52,052 bases of DNA from Polyangiaceae bacterium (GCA_023150915.1 JAKLKA010000039.1:1-52052), one strand, 5' to 3'. Counted from the first letter of the stretch, positions 42,786-51,911 are shown. Numbers and translations: made by a program. The notes: generated from the letters alone by a model not told the origin.

Positions 42786-44630
42786 GTGACGAGCCCCCGC
42801 CCCCAGCTTCGCCCGCACGCGCTGACCCTCGAGATGCTGTGCCGCGTGCTCGAGAACGCGCGCCTCATCACCCCCGAGCAGCATCGCGAAGCGATTGTCC
42901 GGCAAGACAAGGAGCACGCGCGGGTGCTTCGCGCCAAGACCGGCGCCGTGCGGGCGCGGCGCCCCGGCCGCGACGAGCCGGTGCACCCGGCCGAAGTGCT
43001 GGTCGCCATGGGGTTCGGTGTGGGGGGCGACGAGCGCTACTCGCTGACCGAGCGCTCGATCATGCAGGCGCTGGCCAGCGACGTGGGGCTGCCGTTCGTG
43101 GACCTCGATCCGCTCAAGCTGGACGCAAAGCTGGCCCCCCAGTATCTCTCGCGCCCGTTCGCCAAGAAGCACGGCGCCCTGGTGATCGCCGCCGATGCCA
43201 CCACCGTGACGGTGGCGGTCGGCGACCCGCTGGACGCTCAGCTGGTCGACGACATTCGCACCTATGTCAAGCGCGAGCCCCGCTTGGTGCTGGCCGCACC
43301 CGGCGAGATCAGCCGGCTGATCACCGAGTTCTACGGCTTCCGCGGTGCGGTGACGGCCGCCGCGAAAGAGATCGCCACCCCCGGCGTGGACATCGGCAAC
43401 CTCGAGCGCTACGTGCAGCTCAAGCGCGTCGACGAGATCGACGCCGCCGACAGCCACGTCGTCGCGGCCGTGGAATACTTGCTCAACTACGCGCTCGATC
43501 AGCGCGCCAGCGACGTTCACTTCGAACCGCATCGCGAGCAGTGCGTGGTGCGGATGCGCATCGACGGTGTGCTCCACAAGGTCCACACCCTTCCCAAGGT
43601 GGTGCACCCCGCCGTGGTCAGCCGCATCAAGACCCTGGCGCGGCTCGACATCGCCGAGAAGCGGCGCGCACAAGACGGGCGCATCAAGATGGCCCGCGGC
43701 GAGCGCGAGGTCGAGCTTCGCGTCTCGACGGTGAGCGTCGCGTTCGGCGAGAAGCTGGTGCTGCGGGTGTTCGACCCCGAGGTGATGGTGCGCGACCTGC
43801 CCGACATCGGGCTGTTTCCCGAGCAGCTGGTGCTGGTCGAGCGGGCCATTGCCCGGCAAAACGGCCTGATCTTGGTCACGGGCCCCACCGGCAGCGGCAA
43901 GACCTCGACCCTGTATGCCACGCTGCGTGCCGTCGCCAGCCCCGAGATCAACGTGGTCACGATCGAGGACCCGATCGAAATCGTGCTGGAAGAGTTCAAC
44001 CAGATCGCCGTGCAGCCCAAGATCGGGCTCACCTTCCCCGAGGGCCTGCGCACCGTGCTGCGGCAAGACCCCGACGTGATCATGGTGGGCGAGATCCGCG
44101 ACCCCGAGACAGCGACCATCGCCGCTCAGGCGGCGCTCACCGGCCACCTGGTCCTGGCCACGCTGCACACCAACGACGCGCCGACGGGCGTGACCCGGTT
44201 GCTGGAGCTGGGCGTGGACCCCTTTGTGCTGGCGTCGACCCTGGTGTGCATCGCGGCGCAGCGTCTGGTGCGGTTGGTGTGCGCCAACTGCCGGGTCGAG
44301 ACCTTCCTCTTGCGCGATCAGATGGCCATGCTCGGCGTCGACGTGGACGCGCTGGAGTCCGGCGGCGAGTTCCGCGAGTTGATGGTCCCCGAGGGCGAGG
44401 GCTGTGTGCGCTGTCGAAACACCGGGCTCTACGGCCGCACCGGGGTGTTCGAAGCGATGGAGGTCGACGACAAGATCCGGCGCATGATCGCCGCCGGCGC
44501 CAGCGCCAAGGAAATGATGCGCCAGGCCCGTGACGATGGGCTGATGACCCTGCGCGAGGCCGCCATCAAGAAGCTGGCGCGCGGCGTGACCACCTTTGCC
44601 GAGGTGCTGCGGGTGACCACGGAGGCATGA
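42786..44630 (+). CDS. GspE/PilB-type secretion or pilus assembly ATPase
   Basis: 614 residues. An N-terminal MshEN-like region (about 1-200, with a charged insertion around 45-60) precedes the N2 domain (ASDVHFEPHREQCVVRMRIDG) and the motor: Walker A GPTGSGKTS (366-374), Asp box, Walker B DPDVIMVGEIRD, and His box LATLHTND. A zinc site of two CxxC pairs (C499/C502, C540/C543) is present. It powers type II secretion or type IV pili, but no secretin, inner-membrane platform or pilin genes are nearby. Start is GTG 42786; GTG 42753 is possible. Its stop overlaps the next ATG. Confidence 0.92.
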   Translation: MTSPRPQLRPHALTLEMLCRVLENARLITPEQHREAIVRQDKEHARVLRAKTGAVRARRPGRDEPVHPAEVLVAMGFGVGGDERYSLTERSIMQALASDVGLPFVDLDPLKLDAKLAPQYLSRPFAKKHGALVIAADATTVTVAVGDPLDAQLVDDIRTYVKREPRLVLAAPGEISRLITEFYGFRGAVTAAAKEIATPGVDIGNLERYVQLKRVDEIDAADSHVVAAVEYLLNYALDQRASDVHFEPHREQCVVRMRIDGVLHKVHTLPKVVHPAVVSRIKTLARLDIAEKRRAQDGRIKMARGEREVELRVSTVSVAFGEKLVLRVFDPEVMVRDLPDIGLFPEQLVLVERAIARQNGLILVTGPTGSGKTSTLYATLRAVASPEINVVTIEDPIEIVLEEFNQIAVQPKIGLTFPEGLRTVLRQDPDVIMVGEIRDPETATIAAQAALTGHLVLATLHTNDAPTGVTRLLELGVDPFVLASTLVCIAAQRLVRLVCANCRVETFLLRDQMAMLGVDVDALESGGEFRELMVPEGEGCVRCRNTGLYGRTGVFEAMEVDDKIRRMIAAGASAKEMMRQARDDGLMTLREAAIKKLARGVTTFAEVLRVTTEA

Positions 44631-46075
44631 GGGTGCCCGACGAAATCGAGAGCGAGCTTCGGCGCAAGGTGGCGGCCGGGTTTCCGGTGGTGGCCCTCGA
44701 AACGCGTGAAGAAGCCCGCGCCTTGGCCCTGGTGGCGCGGCTGTTCCCCGGTCGCGAGCTGGTGCGCTGGGTGGCAACCCGCGCCGGGGCAGGGGCGGTG
44801 GACGATCTGGTGCGGGTGATCCTCGAGGCGCTGGAAGACCCCACCCGGGTGCGGGTGCTGCTCGACGTGCACCGCTGGCTCGACCAGGCCCACGTGGCGC
44901 GTGCCCTGCGGGACTTCGTCGCGGGTTTCGAGTCCCCGGCGCCTCCGCTGGTCTTGCTCGCCCCGGTGCTCGCCTTGCCCGTCGAGCTCGAGCGCGACGT
45001 CGCGGTGCTGGCCCTGCCGCTGCCCGCCGAGGCCGAGCTGTCCAGCGCGCTCGATGGCGTCATCCAAGAGCACCCCACGCCCGTGCTGGGCGAGCGCGAG
45101 CCGCTGGTGCGCGCGGCCCGTGGCATGACGCTGCTCGAGGCCGAGCGCGCCTTCCGCGACGCGAGCACCGCGGCGTCCCCGGCCGAGGCCGCTGCGCGCG
45201 TCGGGCGCGAGAAGCGTCGGGTGCTCCGCAGCCGCGCCACGGTCGAGCTGATCGACGCCGACGTGGAGCTCGGCCAGGTCGGCGGTCTGGGCGTCCTCAA
45301 GACCTGGCTGAATCAGCGGGTGCTGGCGTTCTCGGAGCGCGCGCGGGCCTTCGGGCTCGACGAACCGCGGGGCATGCTGGTGTGCGGCGTGCAGGGCTGC
45401 GGCAAGTCGCTGGTCAGCAAGGCCGCCGCGGGGGTGCTGGGGCTGCCGCTGGTGCGACTGGACTTTGCCGCGGTGTTCTCTTCGGGCTCTCCAGAGCTTT
45501 CTCTGCGCGATGGCCTGTCTGCGGTCGAAGCCGTGGCGCCGGTGGTCCTGTGGGTCGACGAGATCGAGAAAGGCCTGGGCGGCGACCTGGGGGACGCGCG
45601 GTTCGGGCGCACGTTCGGGTCGTTTCTGACCTGGCTGCAAGAGCGCCGCGCGCCCGTGTTCGTCGCGGCCACCGCCAACGAGGTCGACCGGCTGCCGCCC
45701 GAGCTGGCGCGGCGCGGCCGCTTCGACGAGATCTTCTTCGTGGACCTACCGTCTGCCAGAGACCGCGAAGAGGTGCTGGCGGTGCACCTGGCCCGTCACG
45801 GGCGCGACCCGGGCGAGTTCGCCGTCGCCGACCTGGCTCGGCGGCTGGACCGCTTCTCGGGGGCCGAGATCGAGCAGGTGGTCGCGAGCGCGTTGTTCCG
45901 GGCGTTCTCGGCGGGGCGCGAGCTGTCGCAGGCCGATCTCGACGCCGTGGCGAGCGAGATCATCCCGCTGGCGGTGCTCTACGAAGAGCGGGTGCAGACG
46001 CTTCGGCGCTGGGCCGAGACCCGCGCCCGCCGGGCCTCGGCCGATCGCCGTACCCTCGAGCTGTTCGAGCCCTGA
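44627..46075 (+). CDS. AAA+ ATPase of the Ycf46 type
   Basis: 482 residues. The N-terminal half (1-220) is a degenerate RecA/AAA-like domain without nucleotide motifs: [27 protein letters not shown]. The second half is a functional AAA+ core: Walker A GVQGCGKS (254-261, Lys260), Walker B VDEIEK (D311-E312), [28 protein letters not shown] with arginine finger, then the lid [18 protein letters not shown]. This layout matches Ycf46, a conserved AAA protein of cyanobacteria, plastids and some bacteria linked to stress or CO2 responses. ATG overlaps the GspE-like stop, so the two are translationally coupled. Confidence 0.9.
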   Translation: MRVPDEIESELRRKVAAGFPVVALETREEARALALVARLFPGRELVRWVATRAGAGAVDDLVRVILEALEDPTRVRVLLDVHRWLDQAHVARALRDFVAGFESPAPPLVLLAPVLALPVELERDVAVLALPLPAEAELSSALDGVIQEHPTPVLGEREPLVRAARGMTLLEAERAFRDASTAASPAEAAARVGREKRRVLRSRATVELIDADVELGQVGGLGVLKTWLNQRVLAFSERARAFGLDEPRGMLVCGVQGCGKSLVSKAAAGVLGLPLVRLDFAAVFSSGSPELSLRDGLSAVEAVAPVVLWVDEIEKGLGGDLGDARFGRTFGSFLTWLQERRAPVFVAATANEVDRLPPELARRGRFDEIFFVDLPSARDREEVLAVHLARHGRDPGEFAVADLARRLDRFSGAEIEQVVASALFRAFSAGRELSQADLDAVASEIIPLAVLYEERVQTLRRWAETRARRASADRRTLELFEP

Positions 46076-46078
46076 GCC

Positions 46079-46107
46079 TTGGGGCCGGCGCGCTTCTGCC
46101 ATATACC
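46079..46107 (+). promoter_or_regulatory. Candidate promoter for the hybrid histidine kinase gene
   Basis: TTGGGG (46079-46084), 17-base spacer and TATACC (46102-46107). The predicted start near 46114 leaves an 18-base leader that includes GGAG (46120-46123) at eight bases from the ATG. Confidence 0.4.
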
Positions 46108-46131
46108 CTGGGGGGTGATGGAGCCGAGGCG

Positions 46132-47640
46132 ATGACCGACGGTGCAGAGCTGGCGGCGGCCCGGCGCGAGCTGGCCGAGCAGAAGCAACGCCTGGCGTTC
46201 GCGCTCGAGGCCACTGGCATCGGCCTGTGGAGCTGGGAGGCGGCCTCGGACCGGATCGACTGGGACGAAGCCACCTGCGCGATCTTCGGCCGCGCCGTCC
46301 CCAGCAGATTCGAGGCCTACCTGCTGAGCATTCACCCCGACGATCGCGAGCGCGCCGTCGAGCACGTCGCCCGCGCCCTGCGCACCGGCAAGTACGACGA
46401 CTTCGAGCTGCGGATCGTGCGCCCCGACGGCGCCGTGCGGTGCGTGGCGGGCAAGGGCCGGGTGGAATTGGGCGCGGATGGCGCCCCAAAGCGTCTGGTG
46501 GGCGGCATCTTGGACGTGACCGACACCCACCGACTCCGCGAAGAGCTGTCGCACACCCGCAAGCTGGAAGCGGTGGGGCAGCTTGCCGCCGGCGTGGCCC
46601 ACAACTTCAACAACCTGCTCACCGTGGTGCTCGCCAACATCGAGCTCTCGATCGCGCGCTCGCCGCCCGAGCTGCTGCGGTCTCTGCAAGACAGTCGGGA
46701 CGCGGTGTTGCACGCCGCGGATCTGGTCCGGCAACTGACGCTGTTCGCGGGCAAGGGCCGTCGGTCGCCGCACCGGGACGCCGACTGCGCGGCGCTGGTC
46801 GAGCGAACGGTGGAGATGTGTCGCGCCACGTTCCAGAACGACGTGCGGATCGAGCTCGAGCTCGCGCCCGACCTGGGGGTGGTGCTGGGCGACGCCGCCC
46901 AGATCGAGCAGGTCTTGCTCAACCTGCTGCTCAATGCTCGCGACGCCTTCGACGACACCATCGAAGACCGCCGCATCGTGGTGAGCGCGCGCAGCCGCAC
47001 GAACCCCGACGGCGGCCGCATGCTCGAGCTGTGCGTCGCCGACAACGGCATGGGCATGAGCGAGGCGGTGCGCGAGCGGGCCACCGAGCCGTTCTTCACC
47101 ACCAAGCAGCCGGGGCAAGGCACGGGTCTCGGGCTGTCCAGCGCGTACGCCATCGTGACCGAGCACGGGGGGCGGCTCACGTTCGACTCGCGGGTTGGGG
47201 CCGGCACCACGGCCCGCGTCGAGTTGCCTGGGACTCCACCCCGGGCGTCGGAGCCCGGGCGGGTGGTCGAGCGGGTGGCCGCCGGCGGTGACGGGGCGCT
47301 GGTGCTGGTCGTGGACGACGAGCCCGACGTGAGGCGGGTGATGGCGGTGGTGCTGTCCACCGCGGGGTACCGCGTGCTGCAAGCGGGCAGCGGCGCCGAG
47401 GCGCTGGATCTGGTCACCCGCCACGCCGACGATCTGCGCCTGGTGGTGCTCGATCAGGCGATGCCCGGGCAGTCGGGGAAGAGCGTGCTGCGCGAGCTGC
47501 GCGCCCGGGTGCCCACGCTGCCGGTCCTCGGGGTGACGGGCTCGATGACGCCCTTCGAGGGCACCGACCACGCGCTCCAGAAGCCGATGACTGCAGACGA
47601 ATTGCTACGCGCGGCCGAGGCGTTGCTCGCGTCACGTTGA
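46132..47640 (+). CDS. Hybrid sensor histidine kinase (PAS, HisKA, HATPase, REC)
   Basis: 502 residues, soluble. A short coiled coil (4-20) leads into a PAS domain (about 21-135, WSWEAASDRIDWDEATCAIFG and FELRIVRPDGAVR). The dimerisation/phospho-acceptor helix has H157 in GVAHNFNNLLTVVLANIEL; HNFNN replaces the more common HDFNN or HEFNN. ATP-binding boxes follow: N box NLLLNARDAF, G1 VADNGMGMS, F box EPFFTTK and G2 GTGLGLSSAY. A C-terminal receiver (about 383-500) holds DDEPD and the acceptor Asp in VVLDQAMPG, and closes with LQKPM. No membrane segment, so it senses a cytoplasmic cue or a partner. Confidence 0.93.
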   Translation: MTDGAELAAARRELAEQKQRLAFALEATGIGLWSWEAASDRIDWDEATCAIFGRAVPSRFEAYLLSIHPDDRERAVEHVARALRTGKYDDFELRIVRPDGAVRCVAGKGRVELGADGAPKRLVGGILDVTDTHRLREELSHTRKLEAVGQLAAGVAHNFNNLLTVVLANIELSIARSPPELLRSLQDSRDAVLHAADLVRQLTLFAGKGRRSPHRDADCAALVERTVEMCRATFQNDVRIELELAPDLGVVLGDAAQIEQVLLNLLLNARDAFDDTIEDRRIVVSARSRTNPDGGRMLELCVADNGMGMSEAVRERATEPFFTTKQPGQGTGLGLSSAYAIVTEHGGRLTFDSRVGAGTTARVELPGTPPRASEPGRVVERVAAGGDGALVLVVDDEPDVRRVMAVVLSTAGYRVLQAGSGAEALDLVTRHADDLRLVVLDQAMPGQSGKSVLRELRARVPTLPVLGVTGSMTPFEGTDHALQKPMTADELLRAAEALLASR

Positions 47641-47645
47641 TCGGG

Positions 47646-47674
47646 TTGGCGATCGCTGGCGCCAGCCCTACACT
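47646..47674 (+). promoter_or_regulatory. Candidate promoter for the zinc-knuckle Ser/Thr kinase gene
   Basis: TTGGCG (47646-47651), 17-base spacer, TACACT (47669-47674). The start would be near 47681, just before the strong AGGAGG ribosome binding site at 47685-47690, five bases from the GTG at 47696. Confidence 0.5.
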
Positions 47675-47695
47675 CCTGATGAACAGGAGGGGACG

Positions 47696-49171
47696 GTGTC
47701 CGAACCTCGAGCCCAAGCGGCTGCCGTGGGAGAGACGCTCGACGACCATGCGCTGCATGAGGCGTACGAGAGCACCCTGCTCACGCCCGGCTCGGGGCCC
47801 CGGTCGGGCCTGTCCGCGGCGGCCGAAGGAGTGACCCCCATGGCGCTTGCCGACTGGATGCTGGCGCTCTTGGCGCTGGGCAAGGCCAACCTGGTCAGCG
47901 TGTGCCCCGACCCGCGTGCCGGCGCGGTGCTCGAGGTCAAACGCGGCGGGGCGACCCCGTTCGCGTGTCGGCTCTCGCCCGACCACGCCGCCGCCACGGT
48001 CACCCGCCTGGCCCTCCTGGCGTCGCTCGACCCGCTGGAAGAGCACGGCTCGCTGGCGTCGCTGGCCAACGTGGCCCGGGTGCGTGTTCGCACAGGGGAG
48101 CACGTCGCCGAGGTCCTGGTCTCGGTCGGCGCCACTGCCGACGGCCTGGACGCGGAGGTGCGGGCGCTGGGCGCGTCGGACTCGGCGCCCCCGTCCCGCG
48201 GGGTCTCGCTGCGTCGCTGTCCCCGCTGCGGCGAGTGGTCGGCTCCGTCGCTGGCGGTGTGCGCCCGCGACGACACGCCCTTGGTCGACGTCCCCGACGA
48301 CCCGCGCCCCGGGGGCAACATCGGGGTATACCGCCTGCTGGGCCACATCGGCGCCGGGGGCATGGGCGTGGTGCTCTCGGGCGAGCACGTCTTTCTGGGG
48401 CGGCCGGTAGCGATCAAGGTGATGCGTCGCGCCGTGGCCGACAGCTCGATGATGGTCCGGCGCTTCCTGGCTGAAGCGCGGGCCGCCTCGCGCATCAACC
48501 ACCCGCACGTCGTCGAGGTCACGGACTATGGCGTTCTCGCCGACGGCCGACCCTATCTGGTGATGGACCACGTCTCGGGCCAGCCGCTCGACGAGATGCT
48601 CCGCGCCCGTGGTCCGCTCGACCCGGCCGAGGCCCTGCGCCTGGCGCGGGCAGTGGCCGAGGGGCTCTCGGCCGCCCACGAGCGCGGCGTCGTCCACAAT
48701 GATCTCAAGCCGGCGAACATCGTCCTCACCGAGGGCTCCACCGACGAGCATCCCGCGCTCAAGATCGTCGATTTCGGCGCGGCGTCGCTCCAGAGCGGCG
48801 CGGCCAGCCTCTCGATGGACGAGCGCATCGGTACGCCGGCATACATGTCGCCCGAGCAGGTGCGCGGCGAGCCCACCGATGCGCGCTCGGACGTGTACGC
48901 GCTCGGCGCCGTGCTCTACGAGATGCTGACCGGTGCGCCACCCTTCACCGGAGACGTGCCCGGCGTGCTGCGCGCACACCTGACCCTCGAGCCCGGTCCG
49001 GTCTCGGCGCCGGCTGGCCCGTTGCCGCGGGCGGTGAGCCGGGTGGTGCTGCGCGCGCTGTCGAAGAGCGTCGAGCAGCGCCCGCAATCGGCGGCCGAGC
49101 TCGTCCGCGACATCGATCGGGCCCTGGCGGTGCTGGGGCGCCCCAACTGGCGAAAGTGGCTGCCCGCATGA
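47696..49171 (+). CDS. Cytoplasmic Ser/Thr kinase with GspE-N2-like domain and zinc knuckle
   Basis: 491 residues. Residues about 48-158 look like the N2 domain of GspE/PilB-type ATPases without the motor: ALADWMLALLALGKANLVSV, LARLALLASLDPLEE-like helix, then RVRVRTGEHVAEVLVSV. A CPRCG...C knuckle (175-189) follows. The kinase domain has the Gly loop IGAGGMGVV (218-226), Lys241, the catalytic loop HNDLKPAN (D336) and DFG (359-361). HND replaces the usual HRD, making it a non-RD kinase. No membrane helix. Its stop overlaps the start of the receiver protein. Confidence 0.9.
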   Translation: MSEPRAQAAAVGETLDDHALHEAYESTLLTPGSGPRSGLSAAAEGVTPMALADWMLALLALGKANLVSVCPDPRAGAVLEVKRGGATPFACRLSPDHAAATVTRLALLASLDPLEEHGSLASLANVARVRVRTGEHVAEVLVSVGATADGLDAEVRALGASDSAPPSRGVSLRRCPRCGEWSAPSLAVCARDDTPLVDVPDDPRPGGNIGVYRLLGHIGAGGMGVVLSGEHVFLGRPVAIKVMRRAVADSSMMVRRFLAEARAASRINHPHVVEVTDYGVLADGRPYLVMDHVSGQPLDEMLRARGPLDPAEALRLARAVAEGLSAAHERGVVHNDLKPANIVLTEGSTDEHPALKIVDFGAASLQSGAASLSMDERIGTPAYMSPEQVRGEPTDARSDVYALGAVLYEMLTGAPPFTGDVPGVLRAHLTLEPGPVSAPAGPLPRAVSRVVLRALSKSVEQRPQSAAELVRDIDRALAVLGRPNWRKWLPA

Positions 49172-49758
49172 CCGCCGACGTCCGCCTCTCGGTGATGTTC
49201 GTGGACGACGAGCCCCTCGTCTTGCGCAGCATTGCTCGCCTGCTCGAGACCGCCCCGCTCGAGGTGCTGACTGCCGGCAGCGGCGCCGAGGCGCTGCGCG
49301 TGCTCGAGCAACGCCCCGTCGACGTCTTGGTGGCAGACTTCGACATGCCCCAGATGACGGGTCTCGAGCTGCTCGCCATCGTCCGCCAGCGATATCCGGG
49401 TGTGGTTCGGATGGTGCTGACTGGCAACGCCACGGTCGAGCGAGCCATGGTGGCGATCAACGAGGGTGAGGTCGCGCGGTTGTTCGAGAAGCCCTTCGAC
49501 GGCGTGACCTTCCGCCAGACGCTGGTGGCGTTCGCTGATCGGATCGCTCGCCAGCGGCGGGAAGGTGCCGACGCAACCCGCCAAGCCCGGCGGCGCGAGC
49601 TGCTCGAGTGGGCCGAGGCCCAGGCGCCTGGGCTGACCGCTCGCCTGCCCCCGCGCGGATCCGAGCTCACGATCGATCTAGACGCCCTCCGCGCCGAGAT
49701 CGGGCACGCGCCCGGGCTCTGGCGACTGCTCGAGCTGGCCGACCCTCAGGGCGCGTAG
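49168..49758 (+). CDS. Response regulator with short C-terminal extension
   Basis: 196 residues. The receiver (1-120) has D13/D14 in FVDDEP, acceptor D57 in VADFDMP, a Thr in MVLTGNAT and the Lys in FEKPF, so it should be phosphorylatable. The MPxMTGLELLAIVRQRYP style is typical of RpfG-type and NtrC-type receivers, but there is no HD-GYP, AAA or DNA-binding domain: the last 75 residues are a charged helix (IARQRREGADATRQARRRELLEWAEA) and an acidic end. ATG overlaps the kinase stop (ATGA). Kinase and receiver are a translational pair; the histidine kinase at 46132 may be the phosphate donor. The last 13 bases overlap the convergent gene. Confidence 0.92.
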   Translation: MTADVRLSVMFVDDEPLVLRSIARLLETAPLEVLTAGSGAEALRVLEQRPVDVLVADFDMPQMTGLELLAIVRQRYPGVVRMVLTGNATVERAMVAINEGEVARLFEKPFDGVTFRQTLVAFADRIARQRREGADATRQARRRELLEWAEAQAPGLTARLPPRGSELTIDLDALRAEIGHAPGLWRLLELADPQGA

Positions 49759-50933
49759 CGGTACTCGCCGACCTTGGGGAACTTCGCCTTCAGATCTCCG
49801 AACGGCTCGCCCGCGGCACAGTGCAGCGTCTCTTCCAGGGTGGCGGCGGTCGCGAAGTTCACGATCGCGCGGCTCTCGGCTGCGTTCGGCTGACCGGCGG
49901 GGCAGTCGAACAGAAGACCCGCCAGGTTCGCGTTCTTCACGCCATACTTCTCGGCGACCTCGAAGATGTTCGAGCCGCTCCCATTTTCGAGCCAGCACAG
50001 CGCAGACGGGAACAGGTGCCCAGCCCCGGCCAGGCCCACCAGGCGCTTCTTCTTCGGCGACGCTTCGTAGCCCTTCACGGTCTCGGCGTATTGCACCACC
50101 TTGTCGGCCTGCCCACCCATGACCAGCGTGGACCCGAGCGCGCTGCCCGGGGCGGTGCCGCCGGCCGCGAGCGGCATCAGCACCTGAGCCTTGCCGCCCC
50201 AACCCTTGATGGCACCGCCGCCCGCGCTGTGCCCGGCCATGCCGATGCGCGTCGCGTCGGCGTGGCCCTTCAAGAACCCGAGCTCGCCCGAGGTGGCCTC
50301 CGCCGCGGCGACGATCGCCTTCAGATCTCCCTCGAGGTCGCGCTCGGCGGTGTTGAACTCGAGCATGTCACCCAGATAAAGGCCCGGGTGATCCGCCGCC
50401 AGCACCACGAAGCCGCGACTGGCCCAGTGCTCCATCTGCTCCAGCGACTGCGTGCGGAAGCCGGCGGTGCCGTGCACGAACACCACCACGGGGTAAGGGC
50501 CGTGAGCCGTGTCGAGCGGCAGCTCGGCGAAGGTCTTCGACTTCTGCCACGGGTTGTCGGCGTCCGGGATCTTGTCTTTCTCGGTGGCCGGAAGCCACGT
50601 CCTGAGGTCGTAGGCCTTGCTGGGCTTGCCCGCATCGCTGCCGGGGGCCCCGGGATACCAGACCTCGACGGTGAGCTTGCCGATCGTCACCGTGCGCCCG
50701 CCCACGGGCCACGGGCCGGGCTGAGAGAAGTCCGAGCTCTTCTCGAGCAGCTTCACCTCGGCCGAGCACCCGCTCGAAGAGCCCCCACCGGCGCCGGCTG
50801 CGCCCCCTGCGCCGCCCGCCCCGGCGGCACCAGCAGCGCCACCGCTGGCGGCGGATTCGTCGTTCGTTTCGCTGCCACAGCCCGCCGTGACGAGCCCCAT
50901 CGCCCCGATCAGAATCGCGAAACGCCAGCGCAT
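49746..50933 (-). CDS. Secreted alpha/beta hydrolase lipoprotein
   Basis: 395 residues. Signal peptide with lipobox VTAGC19, then an Ala/Gly-rich linker (about 29-52) of the sort common in myxobacterial surface lipoproteins. The hydrolase core has PVVVFVHGTAGFRTQ (oxyanion region) and the nucleophile elbow GHSAGGG with Ser236; a His in AGAGHLFPSALCWL is a probable catalytic residue. The overall pattern, two Cys pairs included, resembles polyesterase/lipase and platelet-activating-factor acetylhydrolase-like proteins, so a lipid or ester substrate is likely. The 3' end overlaps the receiver gene. Confidence 0.88.
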   Translation of the reverse strand: MRWRFAILIGAMGLVTAGCGSETNDESAASGGAAGAAGAGGAGGAAGAGGGSSSGCSAEVKLLEKSSDFSQPGPWPVGGRTVTIGKLTVEVWYPGAPGSDAGKPSKAYDLRTWLPATEKDKIPDADNPWQKSKTFAELPLDTAHGPYPVVVFVHGTAGFRTQSLEQMEHWASRGFVVLAADHPGLYLGDMLEFNTAERDLEGDLKAIVAAAEATSGELGFLKGHADATRIGMAGHSAGGGAIKGWGGKAQVLMPLAAGGTAPGSALGSTLVMGGQADKVVQYAETVKGYEASPKKKRLVGLAGAGHLFPSALCWLENGSGSNIFEVAEKYGVKNANLAGLLFDCPAGQPNAAESRAIVNFATAATLEETLHCAAGEPFGDLKAKFPKVGEYRYAP

Positions 50934-50996
50934 CGTCAGAAAGCTTAGGGCGAAGGCCAAGCGTTGCCCAGCCTGTCCGGTTGCCGTCCGCGGGGC

Positions 50997-51788
50997 TTAG
51001 CCCGACTTGCGCCTCTGCGGCGGGCTGCCGGCCTTCTTGCGCGCGGGCCGCGAGCTGCCGCTCTTCGGTTTGCCCTCGCCACGGGCGTGGCGTGCCTCGT
51101 CGAGCAACTGCTGCAGCACCGGCAAGAGCATCTTGCGGCGCACCAGCACGATCAGCTGCTCGGACAACGTGGCCGAGTGGTCGGCCAGCTCGCTCAGGCG
51201 ATCGCCAGCCAGTGGGATCACGCCGGCGCGGAAGATCCCGAGCTCGGTCCGCACCAGCTCGCGGATCGCCCGGGCATAGTCCGCGAGGATCGAGGTCGGC
51301 AACATCTCGGCCTTGAGCCCCACGCGGCGCGCTGCGCCGAGCACGCGCAAGATCGCGAGATCATCCCCGCGGTAGGTCTCTCCGTCGCCGTGACCGTCCG
51401 GCGTGACCAGGCCCGTCGACTTGAGCCAGTCGAGCTCGCCGGGCGCCACGCCCGACGCGAGGAGCTCGGCGCGGGTGCGCGGGGTGTGAGGCGACGAGCG
51501 CTCGACATGGCTCGAGATGGCCGCGCCCAGCGTCAGGTCGTCGGCGTCGTCGCCGACCTTGTCGAGCACTTCTTTGATCAACTTGAGCGGCAAGAAGCGC
51601 TCTTGCTGCAGGCGCTTGATGACCCGAATGCGCTCGACGCACGCCGGGTCGTACCACGACATGTTCCGGCCGGTGCGCGACACGGGCTCGGGCAGCAGGC
51701 CTTCTCGCAAGTAGTGCTTCACCGTGGCCACGGGGACGCCGCTCTCGCGGGCGAGGGCCGAGATCTTGAGCGCGCGCGGCTGACGCAT
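50997..51788 (-). CDS. MerR-family transcriptional regulator
   Basis: 263 residues. N-terminal MerR DNA-binding domain: KISALARESGVPVATVKHYLREGLLPEPVSRTGRNMSWYD, a winged helix-turn-helix (about 7-46), then VERIRVIKRLQQERFLPLKLIKEVL. The effector part (100-235) is unusually long and helical, without the Cys of metal sensors, and the tail is Lys/Arg/Ser-rich. The ligand is unknown. ATG 51788 gives a normal MerR start. The gene's own promoter has a 19-base spacer and nearby inverted repeats, consistent with autoregulation. Confidence 0.9.
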   Translation of the reverse strand: MRQPRALKISALARESGVPVATVKHYLREGLLPEPVSRTGRNMSWYDPACVERIRVIKRLQQERFLPLKLIKEVLDKVGDDADDLTLGAAISSHVERSSPHTPRTRAELLASGVAPGELDWLKSTGLVTPDGHGDGETYRGDDLAILRVLGAARRVGLKAEMLPTSILADYARAIRELVRTELGIFRAGVIPLAGDRLSELADHSATLSEQLIVLVRRKMLLPVLQQLLDEARHARGEGKPKSGSSRPARKKAGSPPQRRKSG

Positions 51789-51799
51789 GGCGAACAGGC

Positions 51800-51842
51800 C
51801 GCATAACACGACGCCAACTCGGGGAGCCAACCTCGAGTTGGC
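51800..51842 (-). promoter_or_regulatory. MerR-type promoter and operator
   Basis: Minus-strand TTGGCT (51830-51825), a 19-base spacer and TATGCG (51805-51800): the long spacer typical of MerR-controlled promoters. An inverted repeat, GCCAACTCG (51813-51821) and CGAGTTGGC (51834-51842), surrounds the -35 box, and a third GCCAAC (51826-51831) makes a tighter dyad with the right arm. The predicted start is about five bases before the ATG. Confidence 0.5.
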
Positions 51843-51911
51843 ACCGCGCGCCCCCACGGCTGGATTTGGCGGGGGTTTTTCGAGGCATACGCATTGCTAC
51901 GTGCTCCCCCC

